This document shows, piece after piece, positions 54,791 through 62,765 of a stretch of 64,000 bases of DNA. Origin of the DNA: Acidobacteriota bacterium (GTDB lineage: Bacteria; Acidobacteriota; Blastocatellia; Pyrinomonadales; Pyrinomonadaceae). The notes below the pieces were generated by a model. The model saw nothing but the letters and a program-made list of their open reading frames with translations. It did no database searches and had not been told where the DNA came from. A program made the position numbers and the translations under genes. The stretch is from assembly GCA_018269075.1 (NCBI GenBank), contig JAFDVJ010000013.1:1-64000 (forward strand). The letters run 5' to 3'. Numbering within the stretch: position 1 is the stretch's first letter; every line of letters begins with the position of its first letter.

Positions 54791-55535
54791 AAAGAGATCG
54801 ACCCGCGTGTGCGGGCGAGAGCCGGGCGGGATCGAAAGGCAAGCAGCAGTAAATCCTGCCCGGAAAAATTCGCGGGCGTTACCTTGAAACCGTTTTGTTC
54901 GCGATGAAAGCGGAGTGGGCCGAAATGGATGGTCTGCCCGCTCCGCTTTGAAAAGATTGCCCGGGGCGGACGTCCTTCGATCGAGGGGCAACGGGTGAAA
55001 GTCAGCATAATCGTCCGTGAAAACTGACTGCCTACCTGAAGGGAATAACCGGCAAGCCGAAGTCGTAAGTTCAGGGTCGGCACATTTTGAAAATATGGCG
55101 TCGGTACGCAAAGGGTAAAGCGGCCGCTCTTTTAGGCGGTGATTTTATAGGTTCGAGTCCTGTCTGACGTCCTTTGAATAAGTTTACGGCGGCGCGGCTC
55201 GTGTGAAAAACCCGCGAATATCGGGATCCGGAGGTTTCGATGCCGCCACCAATTTTGACAAGTTATCGGCGGGAAGGCGCTCATTTGCTAGAAGGGAACT
55301 AATTGGAGCGCCGGAAAGCAGCGCTGCTTTCACCGCCGGCCAATATTAACGAGGCGACAGCAGTAACGCCGAGCAGTTCCGCAGAGTTAAGACTCGGGGT
55401 TTTTACCCTGACTCTGGAAAGCGGAAGGCGTGAAGTTAATTGAAGTGCTGTCAGGTCAACGCCGCTGATGCCAAAACGTGAACAGGCGTGACGGCCCGGA
55501 GAGACGGGCACTAAACCAAACTAAGGAGGAAAACG
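54791..55535 (+). ncRNA. Candidate large structured phage RNA (GOLLD/ROOL-like context)
   Basis: No frame here looks coding, yet long helices are packed densely on one strand. They include CCGGGCGGGAT/ATCCTGCCCGG (54822-54863); a 14-bp stem with one G-T pair, AAAGCGGAGTGGGC/GCCCGCTCCGCTTT (54907-54949); TTGCCC/GGGCAA (54957-54991); AGTCAG/CTGACT (55000-55029); CCTGAA/TTCAGG (55035-55075); a tRNA-like unit (55098-55171); a three-way junction closed by GGCGGC/GCCGCC (55188-55247); and a nested stem near 55377-55426. The word CAGCAGTAA occurs at 54844 and 55360. Large phage RNAs such as GOLLD and ROOL share the size, prophage location and linked tRNAs. The assignment is inference. Confidence 0.5.
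55098..55171 (+). tRNA. tRNA-Lys-like gene with atypical anticodon loop
   Basis: The acceptor GCGTCGG pairs with CTGACGT over 7 bp (two G-T pairs). A D arm CGC/GCG with an AAAGGGTAAA loop and a canonical T arm ATAGG-TTCGAGT-CCTGT follow. The anticodon arm contains CTTTTA (UUU, lysine), but a regular 5-bp stem leaves either a 6-base or an 8-base loop. It may be a degenerate tRNA, a mimic, or a folded part of the larger RNA around it. Confidence 0.55.
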
Positions 55536-55769
55536 ATGCCAAAAAGAGAATTATCGGGCGATGAGATGGAAGCTTTGAAAAACCAGTTCACCTATCACGC
55601 GCCGCAGGGCGATCAGGTCGAGCGGTACGCGTTGATCAACGACGCGGCTTTCAAGTTCGCGCAAACGGTTCTCGAATGCACGCCCCGCTGCGCCGACCAG
55701 TCGGCCGCGATCCGGCAGATTCGCGAGGCCCGGATGACGGCCAACTCGGCGATCGCGTGCAACGAGTAA
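55536..55769 (+). CDS. Acb2/Tad1-type small protein (likely anti-CBASS/anti-Thoeris sponge)
   Basis: A perfect AAGGAGG lies 7 bases before ATG 55536. The 77-residue protein matches the pattern I know for this family (DUF7681): FTYHxPxGDQxERY, then a long helix (INDAAFKFAQTVLECTP), a short turn, and a second helix ending in an ExxMxxNxAIxxNE motif. Family members form helical multimers that bind cyclic oligonucleotides or glycocyclic ADPR and block CBASS or Thoeris. Its place just after the large RNA in the early operon fits a counter-defence gene. The call rests on recognition by eye. Confidence 0.72.
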   Translation: MPKRELSGDEMEALKNQFTYHAPQGDQVERYALINDAAFKFAQTVLECTPRCADQSAAIRQIREARMTANSAIACNE

Positions 55770-55813
55770 ACCAGATTTTCGAACAAGGGGTAGGTTCTTT
55801 CTTGCCATAGACA

Positions 55814-55835
55814 GGGGCGGTCGGGTGATCGCCCC
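55814..55835 (+). other. Hairpin between Acb2-like gene and next gene
   Basis: GGGGCG and CGCCCC pair around a 10-base loop, followed by an A-rich stretch. Could be a partial terminator. Confidence 0.45.
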
Positions 55836-55849
55836 GCTTATAAAAAAAG

Positions 55850-56254
55850 ATGAAAGACGAAATGAACAACGTGCCGGCGGAAGAGGCCGGAAAGAAAATC
55901 GACGAGTTTATTAAAGAATGCGAGGTCACGTACGGCAAACACGAAAATGCAATGGGCCTCGATTTCAAGGACGGCCGCCGCTGCGGGATCATCTCGTTTG
56001 AAAACGGCTTCATCGTCCGGCTGTTTAACCCGAAAAACAAACCCGAAGAATACGGCGTCCAGATCAATCTCTCGCGTGAAGCCTTCGCGGCGATCGAGGC
56101 GCTTTACTTCTTCGTCAACGCCGCGCGCGGGTCGCGGGACGACGATCTGCTCCGCGAGCACCTGATCGACGAGCACCGGGAGGCGCTCGATCTTTTCACC
56201 GAGACCGTGACGGCGCAGATCGCCGAAGCGAGGGCGAAGGAATCCATTTCCTGA
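55850..56254 (+). CDS. Phage protein of unknown function
   Basis: ATG 55850 opens a 134-residue acidic protein (MKDEMNNVPAEEAGKKIDEFIKECEVTYGKHENAMGLDFKDGRRCGIISFENGFIVRLFNPKNKPEEYG...). A beta-rich centre is followed by helices with DDDLLREHLIDEHREAL. The family is not recognised. Confidence 0.6.
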   Translation: MKDEMNNVPAEEAGKKIDEFIKECEVTYGKHENAMGLDFKDGRRCGIISFENGFIVRLFNPKNKPEEYGVQINLSREAFAAIEALYFFVNAARGSRDDDLLREHLIDEHREALDLFTETVTAQIAEARAKESIS

Positions 56255-56275
56255 ACCCGCCCGAATCCGCGGGCC

Positions 56276-56340
56276 GGGCAAACGACCAGCGAGCAGAAAA
56301 AACGCTGGGGGCTTTTTTGAGCAAAAGGGTCGTTTGTCCC
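56276..56340 (+). promoter_or_regulatory. Possible attenuator: terminator nested in a larger stem
   Basis: A terminator-like hairpin (CCAGCG/CGCTGG with T6 at 56313-56318) lies inside a larger stem GGGCAAACGACC/GGTCGTTTGTCCC (56276-56340). The two folds are mutually exclusive at the inner side (ACC/GGT), so the outer stem could prevent termination. Confidence 0.5.
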
Positions 56341-56424
56341 GCCGGTCGATTCGGACCGAAACCGAAAGGTAAATTCTACAAATTAGGAGGTAATGAAGGA
56401 GGGTTTTTTAATCGAATTTTACGG

Positions 56425-56467
56425 AAGACCGGGCGGGGGGGGATTGACCTTCGGCCCGCCCGGTCTT
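56425..56467 (+). other. Perfect 13-bp hairpin near the start of the next gene
   Basis: AAGACCGGGCGGG pairs exactly with CCCGCCCGGTCTT around a 17-base loop. No T tract follows. It separates a good but too-close AGGAGG site (56385-56390) from the preferred start at 56495. Confidence 0.55.
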
Positions 56468-56494
56468 AAAAACCAAAAGCCTTCGGAAAATGGA

Positions 56495-57982
56495 ATGGAT
56501 ACTTTCGGAATATCGCTCGATCAGAGAATTCGGACGGCCATCAGGCAGGGCAACGGGACCTGCACGTTGATCGCTTCGCACGCCGACGCCCGGCTCGAAG
56601 ACGTCTACCGCGAGCTGCAGCGGATGATCTGCGACGGCGAGATCCAGAAGGGGAAATCCGGCGCTCTGACGATTTACGAATTTGCCGCGAAGGGAAACCC
56701 GCTCAATACTCCCGAAACGAAGGAAAAGATACTGAACGCGATCCGCGCCGGCTTCAAATCGCTGCCGGGAATCAAGCGGCACGCCGGGTTCGAGCGATCC
56801 GACGATCTGACGGACGCACTCGAAGATCTGCAGCACGATTCCGTGATCAGAAAGTTCACAAATTCGGAGCTTTCGGCTTATTTCGAAAGCCCTGATAAAC
56901 CGCGCCATTTCTGGCAGGAGACGGACGGCACGGTCGGCGCGGAGATGGAAGAGATTTTAGACGAACCGGACGAGGATCCGGAGGAGGAGGAAGAAACGAA
57001 AGTGAATACTACAACACCGAAACCGGCGAAGCCTGCGCTGGCACAAAAACCGAAATACAGACCTAAAAAGATTGGCATCGATCTTGAAAAACTTCGGGAA
57101 CTGGCTAAACAGGGACGGTCACAGGTAAAGATCGCGGAGGCTCTGGGTCTTAAATCCGCTACTTTTGCCAGCCGGTTGGGCCGCGAGCCCGAGCTTCGAA
57201 AGATTCTGGAGGAGGCCGCCAAAGCGGGCGGCCACGAGAAATTCGACTGGTCTCCCAAAACGATCGAGAAAATTGCTGCCGAGGTCGGCGAGGTTGAAGC
57301 CGCGGCAAAAGTAATCGGCGTGTCGATAAGCGCGGTTTATATGCGGCTCAAAAGATTTCCCGAGCTTCGCGCCGCGTGGGATCGCGGTCTCGCCAAATTC
57401 ACCAAACCCGAAACACCGAAAAAGGAGAAAACCAAAAAAATGAAATCAGCCGCCAAAACATCACCCGAAACCACGGTCGAGCACAAAATCGCGTTCGACG
57501 ATCACGCCGCCGGTGATTACGCCGGCTCGACGGTCGAGCCCGAGCCGCTCGAAATTCCTCCTCCTCCTCCGGCCGAACCGTCGAATCAGGTCGAGGAGCC
57601 GCTTTTTATCCCGAGCGACGAGCCGTTCGTCGAGCCGGTGTTTGTTCCGTTCGACGACGCCGAGCCGGTCGTCGAACCGCGCTTCGAGCACACGATCGAT
57701 CACTTGTCGGAAAAAAGCGAAGCGAGCCGGAACGGGTTCGAGGCGAAACGGCAGGAGCTCGCGCACGTCGCTTCGAACGGTCACGGCTACGCCTCGAACG
57801 GTTACGCTCGCGCATCGGCCGACGTCGCTGTCGCCGCCAGTCACCGGACGGTAAATCTCGAAACCGGCGCGGCGCAGATTTTAATCGGATTCACCGGCAA
57901 CGTCTTCGATATGAGCCGGCGCGATCGCGATTATCTCAACCGCTTTATCGATCTCGCGCAGGAGTACCGGGAGGAGAAATGA
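56495..57982 (+). CDS. Multi-HTH phage DNA-binding protein
   Basis: The frame starts at ATG 56393, but its AGGAGG would be only 2 bases away and a stable hairpin would be translated; ATG 56495 (MDTFGISLDQRIRTAIRQG) gives 495 residues. It has an N-terminal winged-helix part (about 5-55), a second helical block, and two homologous helix-turn-helix units (DLEKLRELAKQGRSQVKIAEALGLKSATFASRLG and TIEKIAAEVGEVEAAAKVIGVSISAVYMRLK). A Pro/Glu-rich linker follows, and then a short C-terminal part. Multi-HTH proteins of this type regulate or package phage DNA; the role here is unknown. Confidence 0.6.
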   Translation: MDTFGISLDQRIRTAIRQGNGTCTLIASHADARLEDVYRELQRMICDGEIQKGKSGALTIYEFAAKGNPLNTPETKEKILNAIRAGFKSLPGIKRHAGFERSDDLTDALEDLQHDSVIRKFTNSELSAYFESPDKPRHFWQETDGTVGAEMEEILDEPDEDPEEEEETKVNTTTPKPAKPALAQKPKYRPKKIGIDLEKLRELAKQGRSQVKIAEALGLKSATFASRLGREPELRKILEEAAKAGGHEKFDWSPKTIEKIAAEVGEVEAAAKVIGVSISAVYMRLKRFPELRAAWDRGLAKFTKPETPKKEKTKKMKSAAKTSPETTVEHKIAFDDHAAGDYAGSTVEPEPLEIPPPPPAEPSNQVEEPLFIPSDEPFVEPVFVPFDDAEPVVEPRFEHTIDHLSEKSEASRNGFEAKRQELAHVASNGHGYASNGYARASADVAVAASHRTVNLETGAAQILIGFTGNVFDMSRRDRDYLNRFIDLAQEYREEK

Positions 57983-58317
57983 GCGATTTTCTCAAGGAAT
58001 TCGGAAACTCGCTCGCCGCGGTCGTCACGGCGGAGGTTATGAAAAACCTTCGCCGTGAGCTCGCGGAGATCAAAAGCGAGGGCGTCAGGCTCTGCTATTC
58101 GGAAAAGGAGGCGGCGAATCTGTTGGGCTGCAGCTCGCAGACGCTTTACCGAAAGCGCGTCGCCGGGGAAATCTCGTTCTCGACTTCTCCCGGCGGCAGG
58201 ATCGTCTACACGCCGGAGCAGCTTTCCGATTATCTCCGGAAGACGGAGATCGTGCGCGTCGGCGGCAAGCGTTCCGAACCCGGCACGAGGATCCTCGATT
58301 TTCCGCGCGTCGCCTGA
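57979..58317 (+). CDS. Excisionase-like (HTH_17) DNA-binding protein
   Basis: ATG 57979 overlaps the previous stop by 4 bases. The 112-residue protein has a coiled N-terminus and a MerR/excisionase-type winged helix (YSEKEAANLLGCSSQTLYRKRVAGEISFSTSPGGRIVYTPEQLSDYLR, about 40-87). It could be the Xis partner of the integrase, but the position far from int argues for a regulatory or replication role as well. Confidence 0.75.
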   Translation: MSDFLKEFGNSLAAVVTAEVMKNLRRELAEIKSEGVRLCYSEKEAANLLGCSSQTLYRKRVAGEISFSTSPGGRIVYTPEQLSDYLRKTEIVRVGGKRSEPGTRILDFPRVA

Positions 58318-58463
58318 TTCGAATTTGTTGAAACCCGGTGAAACGCACCGACTTGTTATTAGTTTCGGATGACACTCCCGACCCGCGTTTTGCCTGCAGT
58401 TTTGCCTTCTCCGCAGCGTTTCACCGGATTTGAGCAAATTCGAATAAAGGAGACCCGAAGTTT

Positions 58464-58610
58464 ATGCACACGCGAAAAACATTCACGCACCGTCCGAAAG
58501 CGCGCACGGAGATGTTTTACCGCTTCGAGAAAATCGAGCGCGAGATCAAGGTCAGACTGCGGCGCTTCGAGAAACTGGCGGCCAGAGGACGGCTGAAAAC
58601 GGAGCATTGA
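58464..58610 (+). CDS. Very small basic phage protein
   Basis: AAGGAGA precedes ATG 58464. The 48-residue protein (MHTRKTFTHRPKARTEMFYR...RLKTEH) is strongly basic with an amphipathic helix. The stop overlaps the next start by one base (TGATG), which supports real translation. Confidence 0.55.
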   Translation: MHTRKTFTHRPKARTEMFYRFEKIEREIKVRLRRFEKLAARGRLKTEH

Positions 58611-58882
58611 TGACGCTCCTCAAACCGCCGCAAGCGCCCGATAAAAGGTGGCCGCGCCCGAAACGAAACGACCGCGCCGGGATCCTCCATCTGATCGATC
58701 TGACGTACGCGTCGAACGACTGGGGCCGGAACGAGCGGAGCGCGAACGCCCGGCTTTTAGGGCTCGAACCGAAACCGCTTGCCGAAAGGACGACCGAAGA
58801 ACTTTGGATCATTTTGGACGATCTGATCCGCTACAAGATGATTCTGATTTTAGACGAAGGAGAAAAAGAAAGTGATTACTGA
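58610..58882 (+). CDS. Small phage protein of unknown function
   Basis: ATG 58610 gives 90 residues (MTLLKPPQAPDKRWPRPKRNDRAGILHLIDLTYASNDWGRNERSANARLLGLEPKPLAERTTEELWIILDDLIRY...). It is translationally coupled on both sides (overlaps by 1 and 11 bases). Confidence 0.58.
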   Translation: MTLLKPPQAPDKRWPRPKRNDRAGILHLIDLTYASNDWGRNERSANARLLGLEPKPLAERTTEELWIILDDLIRYKMILILDEGEKESDY

Positions 58883-60968
58883 AAATATTAAAAAAGGGAC
58901 GGGTTTGGGGCACGACGCCGCGCTCCGGGTCGATCTCGCCGAGCGCAAGGCGAAATACGAGGAATCCGGCCATAAATTCAACCACGACGAGGTTTTTGGA
59001 TGGGAAGCGAGAACCGACGAGCAGTTTTTCGGGACGTTCGAGCGGCTGGAGCAGCTGCTCGATCATTTGGACGGGCTGAAGGCGGAGGCGGCGGTCGAAC
59101 CGGTCGAATCCGAACCCGCTGCGCCGGCGGACGCGAAATCTATCGAAGACCGCGCCGTCGAGATCCTCGTCCGGGAATATTTTTCCGAAAGGGAAATCGC
59201 GGACGTCGCAGGTCTTCCGGTGAACGACGCGAAAAAGGCTTTGACGAAAGCCGCGACGCAGGATCATCGGGGCAGCAGCGGCCCGGACTACCACTTCTCG
59301 ACTTCGAAGGGCACGATCGGCTTCTGGTTCGGCAACAAGATGCGCCCGGAGGCCGACGTCGAAATCAAAGTCGCCCGGATCGCGTCGCTCGTCGTCGAAA
59401 AACAGCGCGAGGCCGCGCCGGCGGATGACGATCTGACCAGGATGGAAAAGATCGCGAAAGACAGTCTCGAAGCGCTCGGGTGGAAGTTTGAGAAAAATTC
59501 TGCCGATCTTTGGGCCGCTCTGTCGCCGGACGGGTTTCTCGAAATGTTTCCCACGCTTCGCGAAGCCGTCAGATGGGCAAAAAACAAAGAAGCCGATCTT
59601 CAGGAAGAAAAGCCGGTCGACAAATCGGCGGCCGATGTCTGTCTCGCGCTCGGCGTCGAGCATTTGACGGCCTTCAAATCGGCTGAAAAATGGGCGAAAG
59701 AAGAAGCCGTCGAACTGCAAAAAAAGGGATGGAATTTTGTGCCGGTCGACGATGGTTTGACCTTCTCCTTCGAAGGCATCACATTCGGCCCGCATCCGGA
59801 TCTGGAGCGCTGCGTCCAGGGGGCGCGGTCGCTCGATTCTCTTCGCGCGGCGGGCAATATGGAGGAGCTGAAGCAAATCGCTTTCGAGCGGGCTGTCGAG
59901 CGGCTCTGCGTTTTGCAGTTCAAAATGCACCGGGCGGACGACGCGCTGACTATGACGGACGCGCAGTCCGGCTCGGGCGCGCTGATTGAACTACAAAAAA
60001 AAGTGAACGAGGCCGCCGCCGCCTATCAAAAAGCACTTGAGGCGACATCTTCCGATGTTTGGACGAAAGCCGACGGGCTTCTTCTTGAGCTTTACCAGCG
60101 GATTTCTTTCGGATGGGAAATCGATCTCGACTCGACAGGCTGGTCGGCGGCGAGAAAATCCGAAACCGGCGACTCTTACGAGGACGGCGTGAGCGGCGTC
60201 AACTCGCTCGAACGGCTGATCGGCTTTTGCGATCGGATGGACGAGGAGGCGGCGGAGGCGGCAGCCGAAACCTCCCCGATTAAGCTTGAGATCAAAGAAG
60301 AGCCGGTCAGGGCGGAGGAGGAGGCCGAAACGGGCGCCGATGAAGACGCCGCGCCTGAAGCCGAGGAGGCCGCGCCGGCCGGCCAGATGACGCTCGACGA
60401 GATCGAAGAAGTCGAGGACTTCCTCACGAACGGCTGGGCGATCCGCAAAAAGGAATCCGGCGCGTATTGGGCGCACAAGGTTATCAACGGCAAGCCCGTC
60501 ACGATCGAGGAACGGGTTCTCGACGATCTCATCGTTCGGATGGAGGAATTCGACCCGCCGAAAGACGTCCGCCCGGCCGAAACTCTCCCGACGTCGGAAA
60601 TCAAAAAGGTTCGGTTCCAGCTGACCGACGAGGACGTGAAGATGAAAACCGATTCGCTCCTCGAAGTGATGACCGTCATCGACACCAAAAAGACGGCGCT
60701 CGCCGACATCAAAAAAGACTATAAAAAGGCGCTCGACAAGCTTCAGGAAGAGCAGGACGAGCTCGCCGATCAGATCCGCTCGCGCGTCGAATACCGTCCG
60801 ATCGAGTGCCTGATCGAATACGACCTCAACCGGGGCGAGAAGATCTACTACCGGCCCGACACGCAGGAACAGATCGACCGCGTTTCGATGTCGAAGGACG
60901 AATTGCGGATCGCTCTCGCGAACCAGAATCAGGCGAACCTCAAACACGGGCAGAAGGATTTATTTTAA
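58872..60968 (+). CDS. Large phage protein of unknown function
   Basis: GTG 58872 with AAGGAG upstream opens 698 residues, very rich in Glu, Asp and Ala. The N-terminal part has helical and HTH-like regions (YFSEREIADVAGLPVNDAKKALTKAA); the middle is helical; an acidic linker lies at about 470-520. The C-terminal 100 residues (LLEVMTVIDTKKTALADIKKDYKKALDKLQEEQDELADQIRSRVEYRPIECLIEYDLNRGEKIYYRPDTQEQIDRVSMSKDELR) are a coiled coil followed by a beta unit. I recall similar coiled-coil plus YYR-DT ends from small phage proteins of unknown role. No catalytic motif is seen. A complex or replication accessory role is possible. Confidence 0.6.
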   Translation: MITENIKKGTGLGHDAALRVDLAERKAKYEESGHKFNHDEVFGWEARTDEQFFGTFERLEQLLDHLDGLKAEAAVEPVESEPAAPADAKSIEDRAVEILVREYFSEREIADVAGLPVNDAKKALTKAATQDHRGSSGPDYHFSTSKGTIGFWFGNKMRPEADVEIKVARIASLVVEKQREAAPADDDLTRMEKIAKDSLEALGWKFEKNSADLWAALSPDGFLEMFPTLREAVRWAKNKEADLQEEKPVDKSAADVCLALGVEHLTAFKSAEKWAKEEAVELQKKGWNFVPVDDGLTFSFEGITFGPHPDLERCVQGARSLDSLRAAGNMEELKQIAFERAVERLCVLQFKMHRADDALTMTDAQSGSGALIELQKKVNEAAAAYQKALEATSSDVWTKADGLLLELYQRISFGWEIDLDSTGWSAARKSETGDSYEDGVSGVNSLERLIGFCDRMDEEAAEAAAETSPIKLEIKEEPVRAEEEAETGADEDAAPEAEEAAPAGQMTLDEIEEVEDFLTNGWAIRKKESGAYWAHKVINGKPVTIEERVLDDLIVRMEEFDPPKDVRPAETLPTSEIKKVRFQLTDEDVKMKTDSLLEVMTVIDTKKTALADIKKDYKKALDKLQEEQDELADQIRSRVEYRPIECLIEYDLNRGEKIYYRPDTQEQIDRVSMSKDELRIALANQNQANLKHGQKDLF

Positions 60969-61133
60969 CGGTTTGGAGACCGTGCGGGCGTGGAGTGTCT
61001 CTTCCTCCGCGCTTCAGGATAGAGACGACCAAGGGCCGTATTGCTTAAACAGCAGGGAGGAATTCTCCAGATTGATTGTGATTTGTTTGTCGATGCAAAC
61101 AGCAGTTCCCGGCGGTCTCCAATTTATAAATTT
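60969..61133 (+). other. Phage spacer with hairpin
   Basis: Contains GTCTCT/AGAGAC (60997-61026) and GGTTTGGAGACC, perhaps the leader of the next genes. No gene supported. Confidence 0.4.
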
Positions 61134-61658
61134 ATGGAAAGCGAAATCAAAAAAGGAATCGAATCTTTAAGAGCGGATGTTTTGCGGGACGCGAACAGCG
61201 AGCCGAAATACTCCCGCAATAAAAACCATAACGGCGCCGAGGATTGCCCCTGCGCTTACTGCCGGCATTTCCGCTGGGCGCTCGACCGGGCGGCCCATTA
61301 TGCGGAAAAGCTCGGAACGACCGTTGAGGCCGTGATGGAAGCGTGGGAAACCGACCGGAGCTACTGGTATATGAACTACTATCAGGACTCGAACCAGCCT
61401 TTGATCGAAGGCGACGACGTGCGGGTTTTCGATACGCCCGAAGATTTCAGGAAAGCGGTAACAAAAGAATTCCGCTGCCCGAGATGCGGAAAGGTTTCGA
61501 CCGACCCGCAGGAATGTACCCAGACCGATTGCGACTGGAAGGCCTACGGGCTCCTTCGAACGCTCGGGAAAGGCGTCACGGTGCTCTCCCGGAATCCGAT
61601 CGCAAAGGTTCATATTTTTATGCCCGTGGCGTGGGAACAAGTTGAAGGGGCAGCATAA
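61134..61658 (+). CDS. Double zinc-ribbon phage protein
   Basis: The ATG 61134 start (MESEIKKGIESLRADVL) is preferred; upstream codons include no better start. The 174-residue protein has CPCAYCRHF (38-46) and a second ribbon CPRCGKVSTDPQEC...C (115-133), followed by a conserved-looking WKAYGLLRTLGKGVTVL and IFMPVAWEQV. Similar ribbons occur in many small phage proteins without known function. Confidence 0.62.
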   Translation: MESEIKKGIESLRADVLRDANSEPKYSRNKNHNGAEDCPCAYCRHFRWALDRAAHYAEKLGTTVEAVMEAWETDRSYWYMNYYQDSNQPLIEGDDVRVFDTPEDFRKAVTKEFRCPRCGKVSTDPQECTQTDCDWKAYGLLRTLGKGVTVLSRNPIAKVHIFMPVAWEQVEGAA

Positions 61659-61664
61659 ACCGAT

Positions 61665-61889
61665 ATGAAAACTGAAACTGCAGAAACGACACCCGAACAG
61701 GACATCATCCAGTGCAAAAACTGCGGCCGCGTGACGGCGATCGTCGCCGGTGTGAACGGCCCCGAATGCTCGGACTGCGGAGAGCTGATCTGCGTCAGGT
61801 GCGGCTGTACGGAATCGGCGGCCTGCGACGACGGATTCGGAGGGGGCTGCGGATGGGCGGCGTCGGGCGTTTGTACGGAGTGTGTATGA
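61665..61889 (+). CDS. Cys-rich zinc-ribbon phage protein
   Basis: The 74-residue protein from ATG 61665 has CKNCGR, CSDCGE, CVRCGC, and further Cys pairs to the end (12 Cys in all), enough for two or three zinc sites. The stop overlaps the next start by 4 bases. Confidence 0.58.
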   Translation: MKTETAETTPEQDIIQCKNCGRVTAIVAGVNGPECSDCGELICVRCGCTESAACDDGFGGGCGWAASGVCTECV

Positions 61890-62269
61890 CACCAAAAATC
61901 AAAACCATCGAATTGTCGCGCGCGATCAAGCGAAAACTCGAAAAAAACTCTATGAGCCAGCGACAGGCGGCGTTTGAGTGCGGCGTGAGCAGTTCAACGC
62001 TGTCGCGGATAATCAGCGCCAAAGGCCTGCCGGACTTCGAGAATATCGCCAAAGTGTGCGACTGGCTGAATATGCCGTACGCGAATTTTTTGGAGGCGAC
62101 CGAGGACTGCGTTGTCTTTTATGAAGATCAGGACAAACTCGAGATCATCGTCGCTCTGATCAATGGGGACGAAAACCTTGCGCCGGAAGACAGGCGGAAG
62201 CTGATCGACATCTTTATTGCCGCTTACGACGGCTTTGCGAGGGTTCAAAATGCGGCAACAAAGGTATAG
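61886..62269 (+). CDS. HTH (XRE) phage regulator
   Basis: ATG 61886 overlaps the previous stop (ATGA). The 127-residue protein has an XRE motif (MSQRQAAFECGVSSSTLSRIISAKGLPDFENIAKVCDWLNM, about 23-63) and a helical C-terminus. A third XRE protein in the element; it may control middle or late genes. Confidence 0.8.
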   Translation: MTPKIKTIELSRAIKRKLEKNSMSQRQAAFECGVSSSTLSRIISAKGLPDFENIAKVCDWLNMPYANFLEATEDCVVFYEDQDKLEIIVALINGDENLAPEDRRKLIDIFIAAYDGFARVQNAATKV

Positions 62270-62765
62270 CTCCGATCCGGCAAGACAGGCGCGAATCGAT
62301 TACGAAAACGAATTGGAGCAGATGCTGGAAAAACACGAAGCCGAACTCGCCCGGCGTCCGGTTCGTCCGATCGAGGCCATCAGGATCTCGCGCGATTACG
62401 GCAAAACGTGGATGCTCGTCGCGATTTGTGACGAATGCCGCGCCGGGATCGAGCCGCCGGTCCAGCGCCGTCGCGAAGGAGTGGCCGGCGTCCGGTACTG
62501 CGATTGGTGCGGGCGCGGAATGAGATTTTTAAGGGAAAGAAATAAAACAGATTTTGGTAGAAGGAGATTGATTATGGACGCATTAGACGAACGCGAAAAA
62601 GAAATTATCAAGGAAGCCCGGCGCAAACTGAAAGAAGCTCAGGATCAACTCAGGCACGCGATCGATGTTTCTCAAAATATCCCGGCGCTCGACAAATTTG
62701 CTTCGATTTATGAAGCAATCGGCAAGCAAACAGGCAGGCTTAACAAACTGCTGAACGAAAAATGA
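62250..62765 (+). CDS. Zinc-ribbon plus coiled-coil phage protein with a likely internal start
   Basis: ATG 62250 starts a 171-residue protein with CDECRAGIEPP...YCDWCGRGM (a four-Cys ribbon, about 62-94) and a coiled-coil C-terminal part. A strong AAGGAG site at 62561-62566 sits 7 bases before an in-frame ATG at 62574, so a separate 63-residue coiled-coil protein (MDALDEREKEIIKEARRKLKEAQ...) is probably made from the same gene. Confidence 0.6.
   Translation: MRQQRYSSDPARQARIDYENELEQMLEKHEAELARRPVRPIEAIRISRDYGKTWMLVAICDECRAGIEPPVQRRREGVAGVRYCDWCGRGMRFLRERNKTDFGRRRLIMDALDEREKEIIKEARRKLKEAQDQLRHAIDVSQNIPALDKFASIYEAIGKQTGRLNKLLNEK

Noticed and set aside
54224..55111. 295-residue minus-strand frame across the RNA candidate
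   Set aside because: It overlaps coupled plus-strand genes, has no recognisable domain and is Arg/Ser/Phe-rich like other shadow frames.
55188..55251. Second tRNA ending in CCA
   Set aside because: The ends GGCGGC/GCCGCC and the ACCA tail look suggestive, but at 64 bases no T arm or regular anticodon loop can be formed. It is treated as a three-way junction of the larger RNA.
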